From Bacillota bacterium (GTDB taxonomy: Bacteria > Bacillota > Clostridia > Saccharofermentanales > Fastidiosipilaceae): DNA of 64,000 bases. Shown here in pieces: positions 52,684-62,800 of this stretch. The stretch spans positions 62,001 through 126,000 of the forward strand of contig JAEZWR010000002.1 of the NCBI GenBank assembly GCA_023420115.1, given 5' to 3'. The notes below the pieces were generated by a model. The model saw only the letters and a program-made list of their open reading frames with translations. It did not search any database and was not told the DNA's origin. Every line of letters begins with the position of its first letter. Position 1 is the first letter of the stretch. Made by a program: the position numbers and the translations under genes.

Positions 52684-53736
52684 ATGAAAAAATATTTGAT
52701 CGAAAATAAATATTCGTACTATGATTATGAACTTACTGACTGGCAGAATTTTTGTCTTGAACATTCCTTTGAAAAATATCGTGCCAAGCAAATTACAGAT
52801 GCTCTCTATCATGGTAAGAATTCTCCTGAAAAATTTACCAATTTGCCTATAAGAGTGAGAGAGGCAATTTCTGAACACACTGATTTTAAGTCTATGGAAG
52901 TGATTAGGAGACTGGAGTCAGAACTCGATGGGACGGTAAAATATTTATTTAAACTTTTTGATGGGGCTTATGTTGAGGCTGTTCTCATGTTTTATAAATA
53001 TGGGGCTTCTCTTTGTATATCGACTCAGGTCGGTTGCGCTATGGGTTGTGAGTTTTGTGCATCTGCCAAGTTGGGGCTAGAGAGAAATTTGAGTGCTGGT
53101 GAAATGTTAGAACAGGTATGTTTAATTTCTTCTGGTGAAAAGGTTAATATTCACAATGTGGTGCTGATGGGGATAGGTGAACCTCTTGATAATTTGGCCA
53201 ATGTACTTCGATTCATTGATGTTGTGTCGAGACCTGATGTAATGAATATTGGTAAAAGACGTATATCTGTATCAACCTGTGGTCTGCCAGAACAAATAAA
53301 ATATCTTGCTTCAATTAAGCCTCAGTTTACATTATCAATTTCTATTCATGCTGCAGATCAGGAAAAAAGAGCCAAGATTATGCCGATTGCTAGAAAGTAT
53401 GATTTAGATACCTTGTTGGCAGCTTGTAGGCATTATTTAGCAAGAGGCGGAAAGAGAATAAGTTTTGAATATATTATGCTAAAGGGATTTAATGATGGAA
53501 TAGATGATGCAGTAAAGTTAGCGGAGCTACTTAAGGGAATGCTTGCACATGTCAATCTTATTCCAACAAATGAGATCCCAGGAAGCCCTTTTCATGCTTC
53601 GAGGCGCACTGATATTTTAAAATTTAAGGAATACCTTGAGAAAAAAGGTATATCGTGTACGGTGAGAAGATCTTTAGGGCAGGATATTATGGCTGCTTGT
53701 GGTCAGCTGAGAAAGAAACAGATAGAATCTGAATGA
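52684..53736 (+). CDS. rlmN: Dual-specificity RNA methyltransferase RlmN
   Basis: RlmN is a radical-SAM enzyme that methylates C2 of A2503 in 23S rRNA and A37 in some tRNAs. The 350-residue protein has the cluster motif CAMGCEFC (residues about 118-125), GIGEPLDN, and the C-terminal methyl-carrying cysteine in DIMAACGQLR; C338 or nearby is the mechanistic residue. The ribosome binding site is weak. It is the fourth gene of the def-fmt series. Confidence 0.96.
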   Translation: MKKYLIENKYSYYDYELTDWQNFCLEHSFEKYRAKQITDALYHGKNSPEKFTNLPIRVREAISEHTDFKSMEVIRRLESELDGTVKYLFKLFDGAYVEAVLMFYKYGASLCISTQVGCAMGCEFCASAKLGLERNLSAGEMLEQVCLISSGEKVNIHNVVLMGIGEPLDNLANVLRFIDVVSRPDVMNIGKRRISVSTCGLPEQIKYLASIKPQFTLSISIHAADQEKRAKIMPIARKYDLDTLLAACRHYLARGGKRISFEYIMLKGFNDGIDDAVKLAELLKGMLAHVNLIPTNEIPGSPFHASRRTDILKFKEYLEKKGISCTVRRSLGQDIMAACGQLRKKQIESE

Positions 53737-53865
53737 TAAGCTTATTTATTCTGATATTTATTTGATTACTTACTAGTTGGCTTTTTGAATTTATGGCTTG
53801 CTTTTATTTTTGAAAGTAAGTTTGATAGAATATTGTCTGTTCAAATTAATATTTATGGAGTGATT

Positions 53866-54639
53866 GTGAGAGAGGCAAAAGGTACCGGTATTTATTTTGT
53901 TTCCGGAACAGATAGGGGTCTTGTTAGAAATAATAACGAAGATGCCTGTCTGGTTTTTCATCTGCCTAAAAATGATCAATGGATTTTGATTATTGCTGAT
54001 GGAATGGGAGGGCATCGAAAGGGTGACGTTGCAAGTAGGATTGCTGTCAATTCTGTCAGTGAGAGATTGTTCAGAGAATTAGATACTAACGATAGTTCAG
54101 AAGAAATATGCAGAAAAATAATAGATACATCTGAACGTGCCAATGTCCGTGTTTACTTAGAATCTATATCGAACGATAGTATGAAGGGAATGGGAACAAC
54201 ACTTCTGTTGGGTGTAGTGGACAAGAACAATATGCATATTGGCAATATTGGTGATTGTAGAGCCTATGTACTTCGTGGAGATTCTAAATTTTACAGAATA
54301 ACTAAGGATCATTCATATGCCCAAGACCTTATTGATTCAGGAGATATTGATGAAAGTGAGGCGCGAGTACATCCAGGAAGACATGTTCTCACGCGTTCCT
54401 TGGGCTCACCTAACTATGTACAGGCAGATATTTTTGTAAATAAAATAACTGCTAATGATAGGTGGTTATTTTGCAGCGATGGCTTGCATTCATATGTCTC
54501 AGAATTAGAAATTGCAAAAGTATTAAAAGAGGCAAGAAGTCCCGAAGAGGCAGTTCACAAGATGATAGAACTAGCTAATGATGCAGGCGGTAGAGATAAT
54601 GTCAGTGTAATTGTAGGTTTTGCGGATGAGAATATATAA
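53866..54639 (+). CDS. prpC: PP2C-type serine/threonine phosphatase PrpC (Stp)
   Basis: PrpC reverses phosphorylation by PrkC. I choose GTG 53866, five bases after GGAG, giving 257 residues as in Bacillus (254); the longer frame from TTG 53785 adds a non-conserved stretch. Metal-binding motifs are complete: GTDRGLVRNNNED, IADGMGGH, GMGTTLLLG, CSDGLHSY and GGRDNVSVI. It is followed by prkC after 182 bases, the usual pair. Confidence 0.95.
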   Translation: MREAKGTGIYFVSGTDRGLVRNNNEDACLVFHLPKNDQWILIIADGMGGHRKGDVASRIAVNSVSERLFRELDTNDSSEEICRKIIDTSERANVRVYLESISNDSMKGMGTTLLLGVVDKNNMHIGNIGDCRAYVLRGDSKFYRITKDHSYAQDLIDSGDIDESEARVHPGRHVLTRSLGSPNYVQADIFVNKITANDRWLFCSDGLHSYVSELEIAKVLKEARSPEEAVHKMIELANDAGGRDNVSVIVGFADENI

Positions 54640-54702
54640 TTGGTATATTTGCTACATTTGTTTTTATTATTAATATGAAGATTGAAATTTGAGTTTAGAA
54701 TA

Positions 54703-54731
54703 TTGATAAATAGAGAAAATTATTCTAAATA
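54703..54731 (+). promoter_or_regulatory. Candidate promoter of prkC
   Basis: TTGATA (54703-54708) and TAAATA (54726-54731) are 17 bases apart, about 90 bases before prkC. It would let the kinase be made independently of the phosphatase. The match is moderate. Confidence 0.35.
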
Positions 54732-54821
54732 TAAAAGGTATAACTACCAATAATTTATGCTTCGAATGTAAAAGGTTACTAGGAATAGATTTTATTTTAA
54801 GAGAGTTAATAAGGAGTCGGC

Positions 54822-56579
54822 ATGGCAATTCAAAATGGTACAGTGCTGAATCAGCGATATAAAATTATTAAGAGACTTGGAGCCGGTGGAATGGCTCAAG
54901 TGTTTTTGGCAGAGGATCTAAAAAATGGTCGTAAAGTAGCTATCAAGGCACTCAAAACAGAACTGAATGATGATGAGGAGTTTGTCAGACGTTTCGATGC
55001 AGAGGCAAGGGCTGCAAGTTCGTTGGCACATGAAAATATTGTTAAGGTTCTCGGAGTTGGTGTTGACCGTGGCGTTCGATATATGGTTCAAGAATTTGTT
55101 GACGGTGTGAGTCTCAAGGCAATGATAAATCACTATCATCGATTGGATTGGAGAGTTGCGGTACCATTATTTGTCCAGATAGCAATGGCTCTCGAATCGG
55201 CGCATGCCGGTGGCGTAATTCATAGAGATATCAAGCCACATAATATTCTCATCGGAAGCGATCACAGAGCTATGGTAACAGATTTTGGTATTGCTAGGGC
55301 TAATTCTGCTACTACAATTACTCAGGCTGGAGGAACTACATTAGGTTCTGTTCATTATTTTTCTCCTGAACAGGCTAGGGGGAGTATGGCTGGTGAAAAA
55401 TCTGATATTTACTCCTTGGGTATACTTATGTATGAGACTTTGACAGGTCGACTTCCTTTTGATGATGATAATCCAGTGGCCATTGCGATTAAACATTTAC
55501 AGAAACCCGCTATTCCACCTAATGAATTGGAACCAGTTATTCCGCAAGGTTTATCTGACATCGTCATGCGTTGTATCGAAAAGGCACCATCTGATCGATA
55601 TGAGACAGCTAGAGAATTAATTAATGAGCTGGATGCTTTTACCATTAATCCGCAAGGAACGTATGGAATAACTTTGGCGAAATTACGAAAAGAGAAGCCT
55701 GAAGTATCTTTGGTTCCAATTACTGAAGAGAAATTAATTGAATTTGAGAAGAAGATATCTGATCGTAAAAGTTCTAGAAGAAGAGAGACAGGGGCAGTGC
55801 TAGCAATCGTTTTGCTCAGCGTAGCTTTTGCCTTTTGTGCGATTGTTTATTTTGTCCAATATATAGGTAAGCAGATCCAAGATAGTGAAGATGCAATATA
55901 TAAGATGCCTAATTTTGTAGGTTGGGATATTTCACAAGCTGAAGAGGAACTGAATAAGAACAATATTGCTTTTACCATACGTGAGGAATATTCAGATAGT
56001 TTCGATGAGAATAAAGTTATTTCTCAATCAATACCTGCCGGTGAGAAAATGGGGGGGCATTCAATTTCTAGACAAGAACTCAAAGTTAGTAAGGGAAGTA
56101 ATTTAGTTGATGTTATTGAATATAGTGGACAAGATGGAGATGAAGTAGTATCTAAACTTAAAGAGCTTGGACTCGTAGCTGTAAAAGTAAGAGAAATTAA
56201 TAATGAAGTTGAGGAAGGAAAGGTAATAGCTACTAATCCTCAAGCTGGCTCAATTTTAAAAATTGGTGAAACTATTGAAGTTGTAGTAAGTTCCGGAACA
56301 AAAGATGTCCACATAAATGAATTTCATTTATATGGATACACTGTTGCTGATGTCATTAAAAAGTTAGAGAGTGAAGATATAGTTGTTAAACAAGTTATTA
56401 CACCTGAAGGCTTGACCGATAATAATTCATATGTAGCTGATATTTTAGATATGGCACAAAATAGTTTGCTATGGAATGATCAGATTGTATTGCAGTCAGG
56501 AGATTCAGTGACGGTTGTTGGCAAACCGTGGACTTATTTCCATCCTGAAAATAATACCAATCAGAGCGATACTAATTAA
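54822..56579 (+). CDS. prkC: PASTA-domain serine/threonine kinase PrkC
   Basis: This membrane kinase senses peptidoglycan fragments. The 585-residue protein has an N-terminal kinase domain (about 12-275: GAGGMAQVFLA loop, VAIKAL lysine, HRDIKPHNIL, DFGIARA, SPEQARG). A juxtamembrane basic segment follows, then one membrane helix (about 328-348) and an outer part with two clear PASTA repeats and a third more diverged one. AAGGAG lies six bases before the ATG. The family usually has three to four PASTA repeats. A weak terminator separates it from rsgA. Confidence 0.95.
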   Translation: MAIQNGTVLNQRYKIIKRLGAGGMAQVFLAEDLKNGRKVAIKALKTELNDDEEFVRRFDAEARAASSLAHENIVKVLGVGVDRGVRYMVQEFVDGVSLKAMINHYHRLDWRVAVPLFVQIAMALESAHAGGVIHRDIKPHNILIGSDHRAMVTDFGIARANSATTITQAGGTTLGSVHYFSPEQARGSMAGEKSDIYSLGILMYETLTGRLPFDDDNPVAIAIKHLQKPAIPPNELEPVIPQGLSDIVMRCIEKAPSDRYETARELINELDAFTINPQGTYGITLAKLRKEKPEVSLVPITEEKLIEFEKKISDRKSSRRRETGAVLAIVLLSVAFAFCAIVYFVQYIGKQIQDSEDAIYKMPNFVGWDISQAEEELNKNNIAFTIREEYSDSFDENKVISQSIPAGEKMGGHSISRQELKVSKGSNLVDVIEYSGQDGDEVVSKLKELGLVAVKVREINNEVEEGKVIATNPQAGSILKIGETIEVVVSSGTKDVHINEFHLYGYTVADVIKKLESEDIVVKQVITPEGLTDNNSYVADILDMAQNSLLWNDQIVLQSGDSVTVVGKPWTYFHPENNTNQSDTN

Positions 56580-56584
56580 ATTTC

Positions 56585-56610
56585 AAAAGTCAGTATTTAT
56601 GCTGGCTTTT
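56585..56610 (+). terminator. Weak terminator after prkC
   Basis: AAAAGTCAG pairs with CTGGCTTTT (one G-U pair) over eight bases, immediately after the prkC stop. The U tract is short, so readthrough into rsgA is likely. Confidence 0.55.
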
Positions 56611-56638
56611 AATTGTTGAGATTATTTTGGAGTTTCTA

Positions 56639-57703
56639 ATGTCAAATGAATGGGCAAGAATAATCAGAGGGCGCGGTGGAGAATATATCATTTATTTTGA
56701 TGACGGCAGAGAAGAGAGAGCTGGAGTAAGAGGAATATTTAGACATGAGCGCAGAGTCATTAGGCCCACGGTTGGAGATTTAGTTAAGGTTGAAGAGAAT
56801 TCAGATCCTTTGGTGAAATATACGATAGTTGATTTTGCTGAAAGAAAGAATAGCTTAATTAGACCATCTATAGCTAATATTGATAGACTTTTTATTCTAT
56901 TTGCAATCACAGAGCCTAAACTTGATCTTTTTTTATTGGATAAGATGTTAGCAGCTGCACTTGTTCAGAAAATTAAGCCCAGTATTATAATCAGTAAAAT
57001 TGATCTTTTGTCAGAAGATAAGAAAAAGACGATTATCGATTACCTGAAGAATTATTATATTTTTACCGGTCTTGAATTGTATTTTATAAGTCAAGTAGAT
57101 AAGTATTCAAAATGCTATAAGATAGAAGATGATGATGAGCTTAGTAAACTGCTTTTTGATCCTATAGGATTATCACATTTAGCAGAAGATAAGAATGAGA
57201 TTAGAAGTATTTTACAAGAACGCAGGAATAGGCTTAGAGCTAGGCTTACTAGACAAATAAGTTATAGTGATTTTTTATCTGATATTAAGAATGATATTAG
57301 AGGTCGAGTTGCTTCTTTGGCAGGAGTATCCGGTAGTGGAAAGTCAACGCTTTTTAATAAAGTCACTGGCTCTATGTACATGGAGACACAAGAGATAAGT
57401 AATAAGCTTGAAAAGGGGAGAAATACTACTAGGCATATAGAGCTTATGCCAATCTTGGGGGGATTTTTTGCTGATACACCTGGGTTTGAGAAAATTGATA
57501 TAGAAAAAATAGTGGATGATGGTGAAAGTCTTGAATTTGCTTATCCTGATCTTAGAGATTATCACCTTCTCTGTAAGTATAATGGATGTAGACATCTTGA
57601 TGAGCCTGACTGTGCTGTGAGCAATTTATCTGAAATATGTGGAGAAAGATATAAGAATTATCGTATTCTTAGGCAGATGATAGACAATCATAAAAAGTAT
57701 TAA
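56639..57703 (+). CDS. rsgA: Ribosome small-subunit biogenesis GTPase RsgA
   Basis: RsgA is a circularly permuted GTPase that matures and checks the 30S subunit. The ATG at 56639, six bases after GGAG, gives 354 residues (Bacillus has 298). An N-terminal OB fold comes first, then G4 (ISKIDLL), G1 (GVSGSGKSTLF), G3 (DTPGF), and a C-terminal zinc knuckle with C, CRH and DC. The extra length is between G4 and G1. It follows prkC as in many Bacillota. Confidence 0.95.
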   Translation: MSNEWARIIRGRGGEYIIYFDDGREERAGVRGIFRHERRVIRPTVGDLVKVEENSDPLVKYTIVDFAERKNSLIRPSIANIDRLFILFAITEPKLDLFLLDKMLAAALVQKIKPSIIISKIDLLSEDKKKTIIDYLKNYYIFTGLELYFISQVDKYSKCYKIEDDDELSKLLFDPIGLSHLAEDKNEIRSILQERRNRLRARLTRQISYSDFLSDIKNDIRGRVASLAGVSGSGKSTLFNKVTGSMYMETQEISNKLEKGRNTTRHIELMPILGGFFADTPGFEKIDIEKIVDDGESLEFAYPDLRDYHLLCKYNGCRHLDEPDCAVSNLSEICGERYKNYRILRQMIDNHKKY

Positions 57704-57730
57704 ACTTTAAATGTATAGGGAGGGGAATCT

Positions 57731-58423
57731 ATGTTCAGTAACACAGATGAATTATTTGCTAGAATTAAAGAAGGATACAAGGCAATTGCACCATCGATCC
57801 TTTCTGCTGATTTGTGGAATCTAGAAAAAGAATTACTCGACATTGAAAATGATATAGATTTAATCCACTTTGATGTTATGGATGGTATATTTGTACCCAA
57901 TATATCGTTTGGGTTTCCTTTACTCGATGCAGTTAGGAAGCACTCAAATTATATATTGGACGTTCATTTGATGATAGAAGAACCCAATCGATACTTTTCG
58001 GATTTTTATAAATTTGGTGCTGATATTTTGACTGTTCACTACGAAGCAATGAAGCATCCATATAGAGATTTACTTGAGATAAAAAAAATGGGGATGAAGG
58101 TTGGCCTTACTATTAATCCTGGAACCTCTTTGAACTCTATAATCGAACTTATTCCATTAATTGATCTATTGTTAATTATGACTGTTGAACCTGGTTTTGG
58201 CGGACAAGCTATAACTGAAAATGCCTACAGAAAAGTTGCTGAAGCAAGAGAAATACTTAATGAATTAAATAAATCGTGCATAATCGAGGTTGATGGAGGA
58301 GTTTCAAAATCTACTATTTCCAAGCTTGCAGAAGCTGGTTCAGATATTTTCGTTGCGGGGTCTGCTATTTTTTCACACGATAATAGGAAAGAAGCAATAT
58401 TGGAACTTAGATCTGGATTTTAG
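57731..58423 (+). CDS. rpe: Ribulose-phosphate 3-epimerase
   Basis: Rpe interconverts ribulose-5-phosphate and xylulose-5-phosphate in the pentose phosphate pathway. The 230-residue TIM barrel has APSILSADLWNLEKE, IHFDVMDG (H, D and M of the active site), DVHLMIEEP, TVEPGFGGQ and EVDGGVSK. GGGAGGGG lies before the ATG. It starts 27 bases after rsgA and ends the series before the tRNA-Trp promoter. Confidence 0.97.
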   Translation: MFSNTDELFARIKEGYKAIAPSILSADLWNLEKELLDIENDIDLIHFDVMDGIFVPNISFGFPLLDAVRKHSNYILDVHLMIEEPNRYFSDFYKFGADILTVHYEAMKHPYRDLLEIKKMGMKVGLTINPGTSLNSIIELIPLIDLLLIMTVEPGFGGQAITENAYRKVAEAREILNELNKSCIIEVDGGVSKSTISKLAEAGSDIFVAGSAIFSHDNRKEAILELRSGF

Positions 58424-58452
58424 TAAAAGGTCTTAATATAATAAAATTATAC

Positions 58453-58481
58453 TTGACTTAGATAAGACATAAACTTATAAT
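58453..58481 (+). promoter_or_regulatory. Promoter of tRNA-Trp
   Basis: TTGACT (58453-58458) and a perfect TATAAT (58476-58481) are exactly 17 bases apart, 13 bases before the mature tRNA. Confidence 0.8.
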
Positions 58482-58494
58482 TTTACAAGTTCAC

Positions 58495-58566
58495 AGGGGA
58501 GTGGCTCAACGGTAGAGCAGCGGTCTCCAAAACCGCCGGTTGCGCGTTCGAATCGTGTCTCCCCTG
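58495..58566 (+). tRNA. tRNA-Trp (anticodon CCA)
   Basis: Acceptor strands AGGGGAG/CTCCCCT, D stem GCTC/GAGC, and anticodon stem GCGGT/ACCGC around CTCCAAA give anticodon CCA. Discriminator is G, as expected for tryptophan. No CCA end is encoded; a run of seven T residues right after it can end transcription. Confidence 0.95.
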
Positions 58567-58646
58567 TTTTTTTATGTTCTTTTAAAAGTGTTTTGCTTAT
58601 ATGAGAGAATATCTACTTAATTTCAGAAAAAATATCATAGTGAAAA

Positions 58647-58655
58647 TGTTATAAT
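58647..58655 (+). promoter_or_regulatory. Extended -10 promoter of rnhA
   Basis: TGTTATAAT has the TGn extension and a perfect TATAAT, about 30 bases before the rnhA start. No -35 of quality is present, which is normal for extended -10 promoters. Confidence 0.5.
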
Positions 58656-58687
58656 GAATCCCAATATATTGTATTTTGGAGTCAATT

Positions 58688-59149
58688 GTGAGTGCAGAAT
58701 TTGTTGATATATATACTGATGGATCTTGTTTAGGAAATCCTGGATGTGGTGGTTGGGCCGCTATTTTGGTATATAAAGGCCATGAAAAAATTATTAGTGG
58801 TTCAGAGGAGCATAGCACAAATAATAGGATGGAGCTTACAGCTGTTATCCGAGCCCTTAGTACTTTGAAGAGAGACGTTGAGTGTAATGTTTATATAGAT
58901 TCAGCTTATGTTATGGGTGCTTATGAACATAATTGGATGAGAAGCTGGAAGAAGAATAACTGGCGAAATTCCGCAAATAAAGAGGTCGCTAATAAAGAAC
59001 TATGGCAACAGTTAGATGAACTTTGTAGTAAATTTAAAGTTAAATTTTATAAAGTCAAAGGTCATAGTGGTCACGAATATAATGAGCGTTGTGACAAGCT
59101 TGCGGTTGAAGAAAGTAAAAAAAGGCAAGCTAGTCTGAAAAATAATTGA
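58688..59149 (+). CDS. rnhA: Ribonuclease HI
   Basis: RNase HI cuts RNA in RNA-DNA hybrids. GTG 58688, six bases after GGAG, gives 153 residues, close to the 155 of Escherichia coli. The four acidic residues are in YTDGSC, NRMELTAVI, VYIDSAYV and ERCDKLA, and the assisting histidine is in KGHSGHEYNE. The basic WKKNNWRNSANK segment is the substrate-binding handle. It lies between tRNA-Trp and the Nudix gene. Confidence 0.97.
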   Translation: MSAEFVDIYTDGSCLGNPGCGGWAAILVYKGHEKIISGSEEHSTNNRMELTAVIRALSTLKRDVECNVYIDSAYVMGAYEHNWMRSWKKNNWRNSANKEVANKELWQQLDELCSKFKVKFYKVKGHSGHEYNERCDKLAVEESKKRQASLKNN

Positions 59150-59225
59150 TTTTCTTTTGACTTGCGATGTTTTTTTTATTATCAATGTATTATATGGTTA
59201 GCTTGATATTTTATTGAGGGATAAA

Positions 59226-59795
59226 ATGTGTGAAATAATAAATGATTTACCGAAGTATAATTCTGAAGATTTAATTGAGAAGATTTTAAGTGAAAATTTG
59301 ATCTATGATGGAAATATTTTTTCTGTAAAAGAGCTACAAGTATTAACTGCTAACAATCATAGGAGCCACAGAGAGATTATTAGCCACAACGGTGGAGCTT
59401 GCATCTTGGCTCTTACAGATGATGATAAGATTATTTTTGAATATCAATTTAGAGTTGCCATAGGAAAAGTTCTTTTGGAACTTCCCGCAGGTAAACTTGA
59501 GAAAGGTGAGGAAGCCATAGTTTGTGCTAAGCGGGAACTTGAAGAAGAAACATCATATAGGGCAGAGAAATGGACAAGTCTCGGTGAGATTTTTGTTTCT
59601 CCTGGATATGATAATGAAAAAATATATCTTTTCTTAGCTGAGAACTTGCGTCAAGGAGAGTTCAATTTGGATCCTGATGAAAGAATTATGACTTTTGCTC
59701 TGCCTAAGTCACTTGTCAAAGATTTATTGCTATCTAATTATTTTGAAGATGCTAAGACAGCTATGGCGTTAAGTATGTATTTTCTTAAATATTAA
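59226..59795 (+). CDS. Nudix hydrolase (ADP-ribose pyrophosphatase-like)
   Basis: ATG 59226, five bases after GAGGG, gives 189 residues. The Nudix box lies at about residues 96-118: GKLEKGEE, then REL-EEET, with serine in place of the usual glycine near its end. ELPAGKLEKGE and SPGYDNEKIYLFLAE are features of the ADP-ribose pyrophosphatase group (Bacillus NudF), which split ADP-ribose to AMP and ribose-5-phosphate. Exact substrate is not certain. It is followed by ftsK after 24 bases. Confidence 0.88.
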   Translation: MCEIINDLPKYNSEDLIEKILSENLIYDGNIFSVKELQVLTANNHRSHREIISHNGGACILALTDDDKIIFEYQFRVAIGKVLLELPAGKLEKGEEAIVCAKRELEEETSYRAEKWTSLGEIFVSPGYDNEKIYLFLAENLRQGEFNLDPDERIMTFALPKSLVKDLLLSNYFEDAKTAMALSMYFLKY

Positions 59796-59819
59796 CTTTT
59801 AATTTGTTGAGGTTTATAA

Positions 59820-62800
59820 ATGCCTAATAAGAAAAAAGAGGGTGTTAGTTCTAGAAAATTAAATACAGAAGATAAGATGAATATATATCAGAGTGAAGGT
59901 GAGAATTTAAGTGCTTCTACCAAATTAAGCCTTGCTAATGAGATATCGGCAATTCTTTTTATTTTGCTTGCTCTTCTGACTGGATTTATTCTTTACTTTA
60001 GTCCTATTTCTAATGGAATATTAGGTGATTTTATTCATTCTTTCCTTTTAGGAATAATAGGTCCTGCCTCTTATATTTTGCCACTTCTCTTTTTTGCATG
60101 GGGACTTGATCTTTTCTTAAATAGGAGAAGGGAAATTCAATTAATTCGTTCTATGCATTTTTTGATACTTATAATACTTATATCAGCAATTTGGCAATGC
60201 CTCACTTATTCTGGAGAAAAATTTGAGAGACTTTTATGGACTTATGTTAATAATGTATATGTATCTGGAAGAGCTACTTCAAAAATTGAGGCTACAACAG
60301 TTTTACAATTTTTATATAGTGGAAGCATAGACAGGAGCATCATTTCTAAGTCGGCACAGTTTACTTTTGGTGGCGTTATTGGTTCTTGTCTCAGCTTAGG
60401 TTTGAATATTTTTTTGGGATTTGCGGGTACCACGCTATTTCTGATATTTGCTATCTTAATTGAATTGTTAATAATTTTTGACTTTACACTTAAATCAGTG
60501 GGAATGAATATCAAACAATTTGTATCGGTAGCTCAAGAAAAAATTAGATCTATTTTCTATGGATATTTAAAAAAAAGAGAAAATTTGAGTACGTCCGATT
60601 ATGAAGACTATGATTATATAAATGTTGAAAATAATAAAGAAGCATTACTTACTGATGAGTATGAGCAAATTAGGAATGGAAGATCCTCGCCCTTGGTTAA
60701 AGAAGATGATGAATATAATATCTCATATGGTAATGCCAATATGAGAGAAATAGAATTTAGTGGACAGGTTAACACCTTAGGGTTTAAACAGAAGTTATTG
60801 AGAAAATTTGGTACAAGGAACTTGGAGAAATTTATGGCATCTAAGGATATTTTCCCTTTCTTTACATATGACGATAAAGATAAGCATAAGATTATTAAAC
60901 AGAATAAACCAAAGAATTCTAGTATTATTGATAATTTTAATTTATCTAATACTAGTAATACTGATTTTTCTGATGCTGCTAGAAGGTCATCAATCTTAGA
61001 GCATGATAGAAATGAGTCAGCTAATACTACTAGGAGTAAAGAAGATTTACTTAGTATGCCAGATTTCTTAAATCAAAGAGACGTGGTTAAGCGCGCAGGC
61101 GTTCCAGATGGTAAGAATTATCCAGATTTTCTCTTAGATGTTGAATATAAGAAAGCAAACAATAAAAAAGATGAGGCTATGCTGTCTAAATCTTACGATG
61201 ATAGTTTGGATGAGCTATTAATTGGTGAATCGAGTATTAATAGACATAATCATTTACAAGGGCTCAGTCAAGTAAATGAGAATAACGAAGTTTCAATGCC
61301 AAAAGAAGCTCATTTAGATACACATAAAAATCATGGTAGTTATAGTGATGAAGTAAAAGAATGGTCTGACAAAGAAAATAAGGTAAGTGATAACTTAGCT
61401 GTAAATAGTCAGAGTGGGCAAATGCAGAATTTTAAGGATATGGCTCATTCTGCTCAAAGTAGGGAACTTAGAAAAAGTGAGAAGTTAGCCAGTGAAGCGT
61501 TTAGCAAGATTGCAGCTGAAAGAAATAGAACTAATAACTATGATGAGCATGTCTCTCAAAGACTGCATTCAGATAATTCGTCTGAGCAGATTGGGAATAT
61601 CAAAGAGATTAGAGAGCAGAATTATTTTTCTGATGCTATACCAGACTATCTCAATGATAAACTTAATAATGATACTCAACACAATTCCGAAGCTTATCTT
61701 ACTGGGGATGGAGTGCTAAGTGATGAGGAAAAAGATAGAGCAAGGTCAGCTTATATAAAAAGACAGAATGAACTAAATAATATAAATGGTTTAAATTCTC
61801 AAGAACCTAATATTTCTAAAGAATCGCTTTATATAAGTCGAGCAAAATTTGATGTAAGAGACAAAGAACAAATAAAAAGTTTTGAGCACAGTGATAACGA
61901 AGTTTTGGAAAATAAAAATGATAGATTAACGAGTGAATTTATTTCTGTGGAAAATGGAAATAGGATAGATTTAACTCATCGTGATAAATCTATTAATAAA
62001 AGTGCCACTAATTATAAATCTCATAATGAAGTAGCTAGAAAAGAAGTATTTAAATCGAATTCTATACGGCCATATGTTTTCCCCCCGTTGAGTTTGCTCA
62101 GTCCCGCCAATCCCAATAGCAGAGCTAATCGTATGGAGATAGAGGATACAGCTAGAAAATTGGTTGCACTATTGCAGAGCTTCGGTGTTGAGACAAGTTT
62201 GAGCAATATAACATCAGGACCAACCATTACACGTTTCGAATTAACGCCTGGAGTTGGGGTGAGAGTAAATAAAATTTTGAATTTGAGTGAAGATATTGCA
62301 CTTGGACTTGCTGCTACAGGACTTAGAATCGAAGCTCCGATACCTGGAAGATCGGCTGTCGGTATAGAAATACCCAATAGAGTAAAAGAAACAGTTTATT
62401 TGCGTCCTCTACTTGAATCAAAGGAATTTCAAGAAAATAAATCAATGCTTGCGGCACCTATCGGTAGAGATATACCAGGAGAAGCGATAATATGCGATAT
62501 AAGTAAAATGCCACACTTACTAGTTGCTGGTGCTACTGGTTCTGGTAAGTCAGTTTGTATCAATGCTATTTTGATAAGTTTATTATTTAGAGCTACTCCT
62601 AAAGATTTGAGGCTTATATTAATTGATCCTAAAGTTGTTGAGTTATCTCTATATAATGGAATTCCGCACCTGTTGACACCTGTTGTTACAGATCCACAAA
62701 AGGCTGCTAATACTCTAAATTGGGCAGTTCAGGAAATGGATAGAAGATACAAGCTTTTTGCTAAGACTGGTTGCAAGGATTTAGCAAGATACAATGCAGC

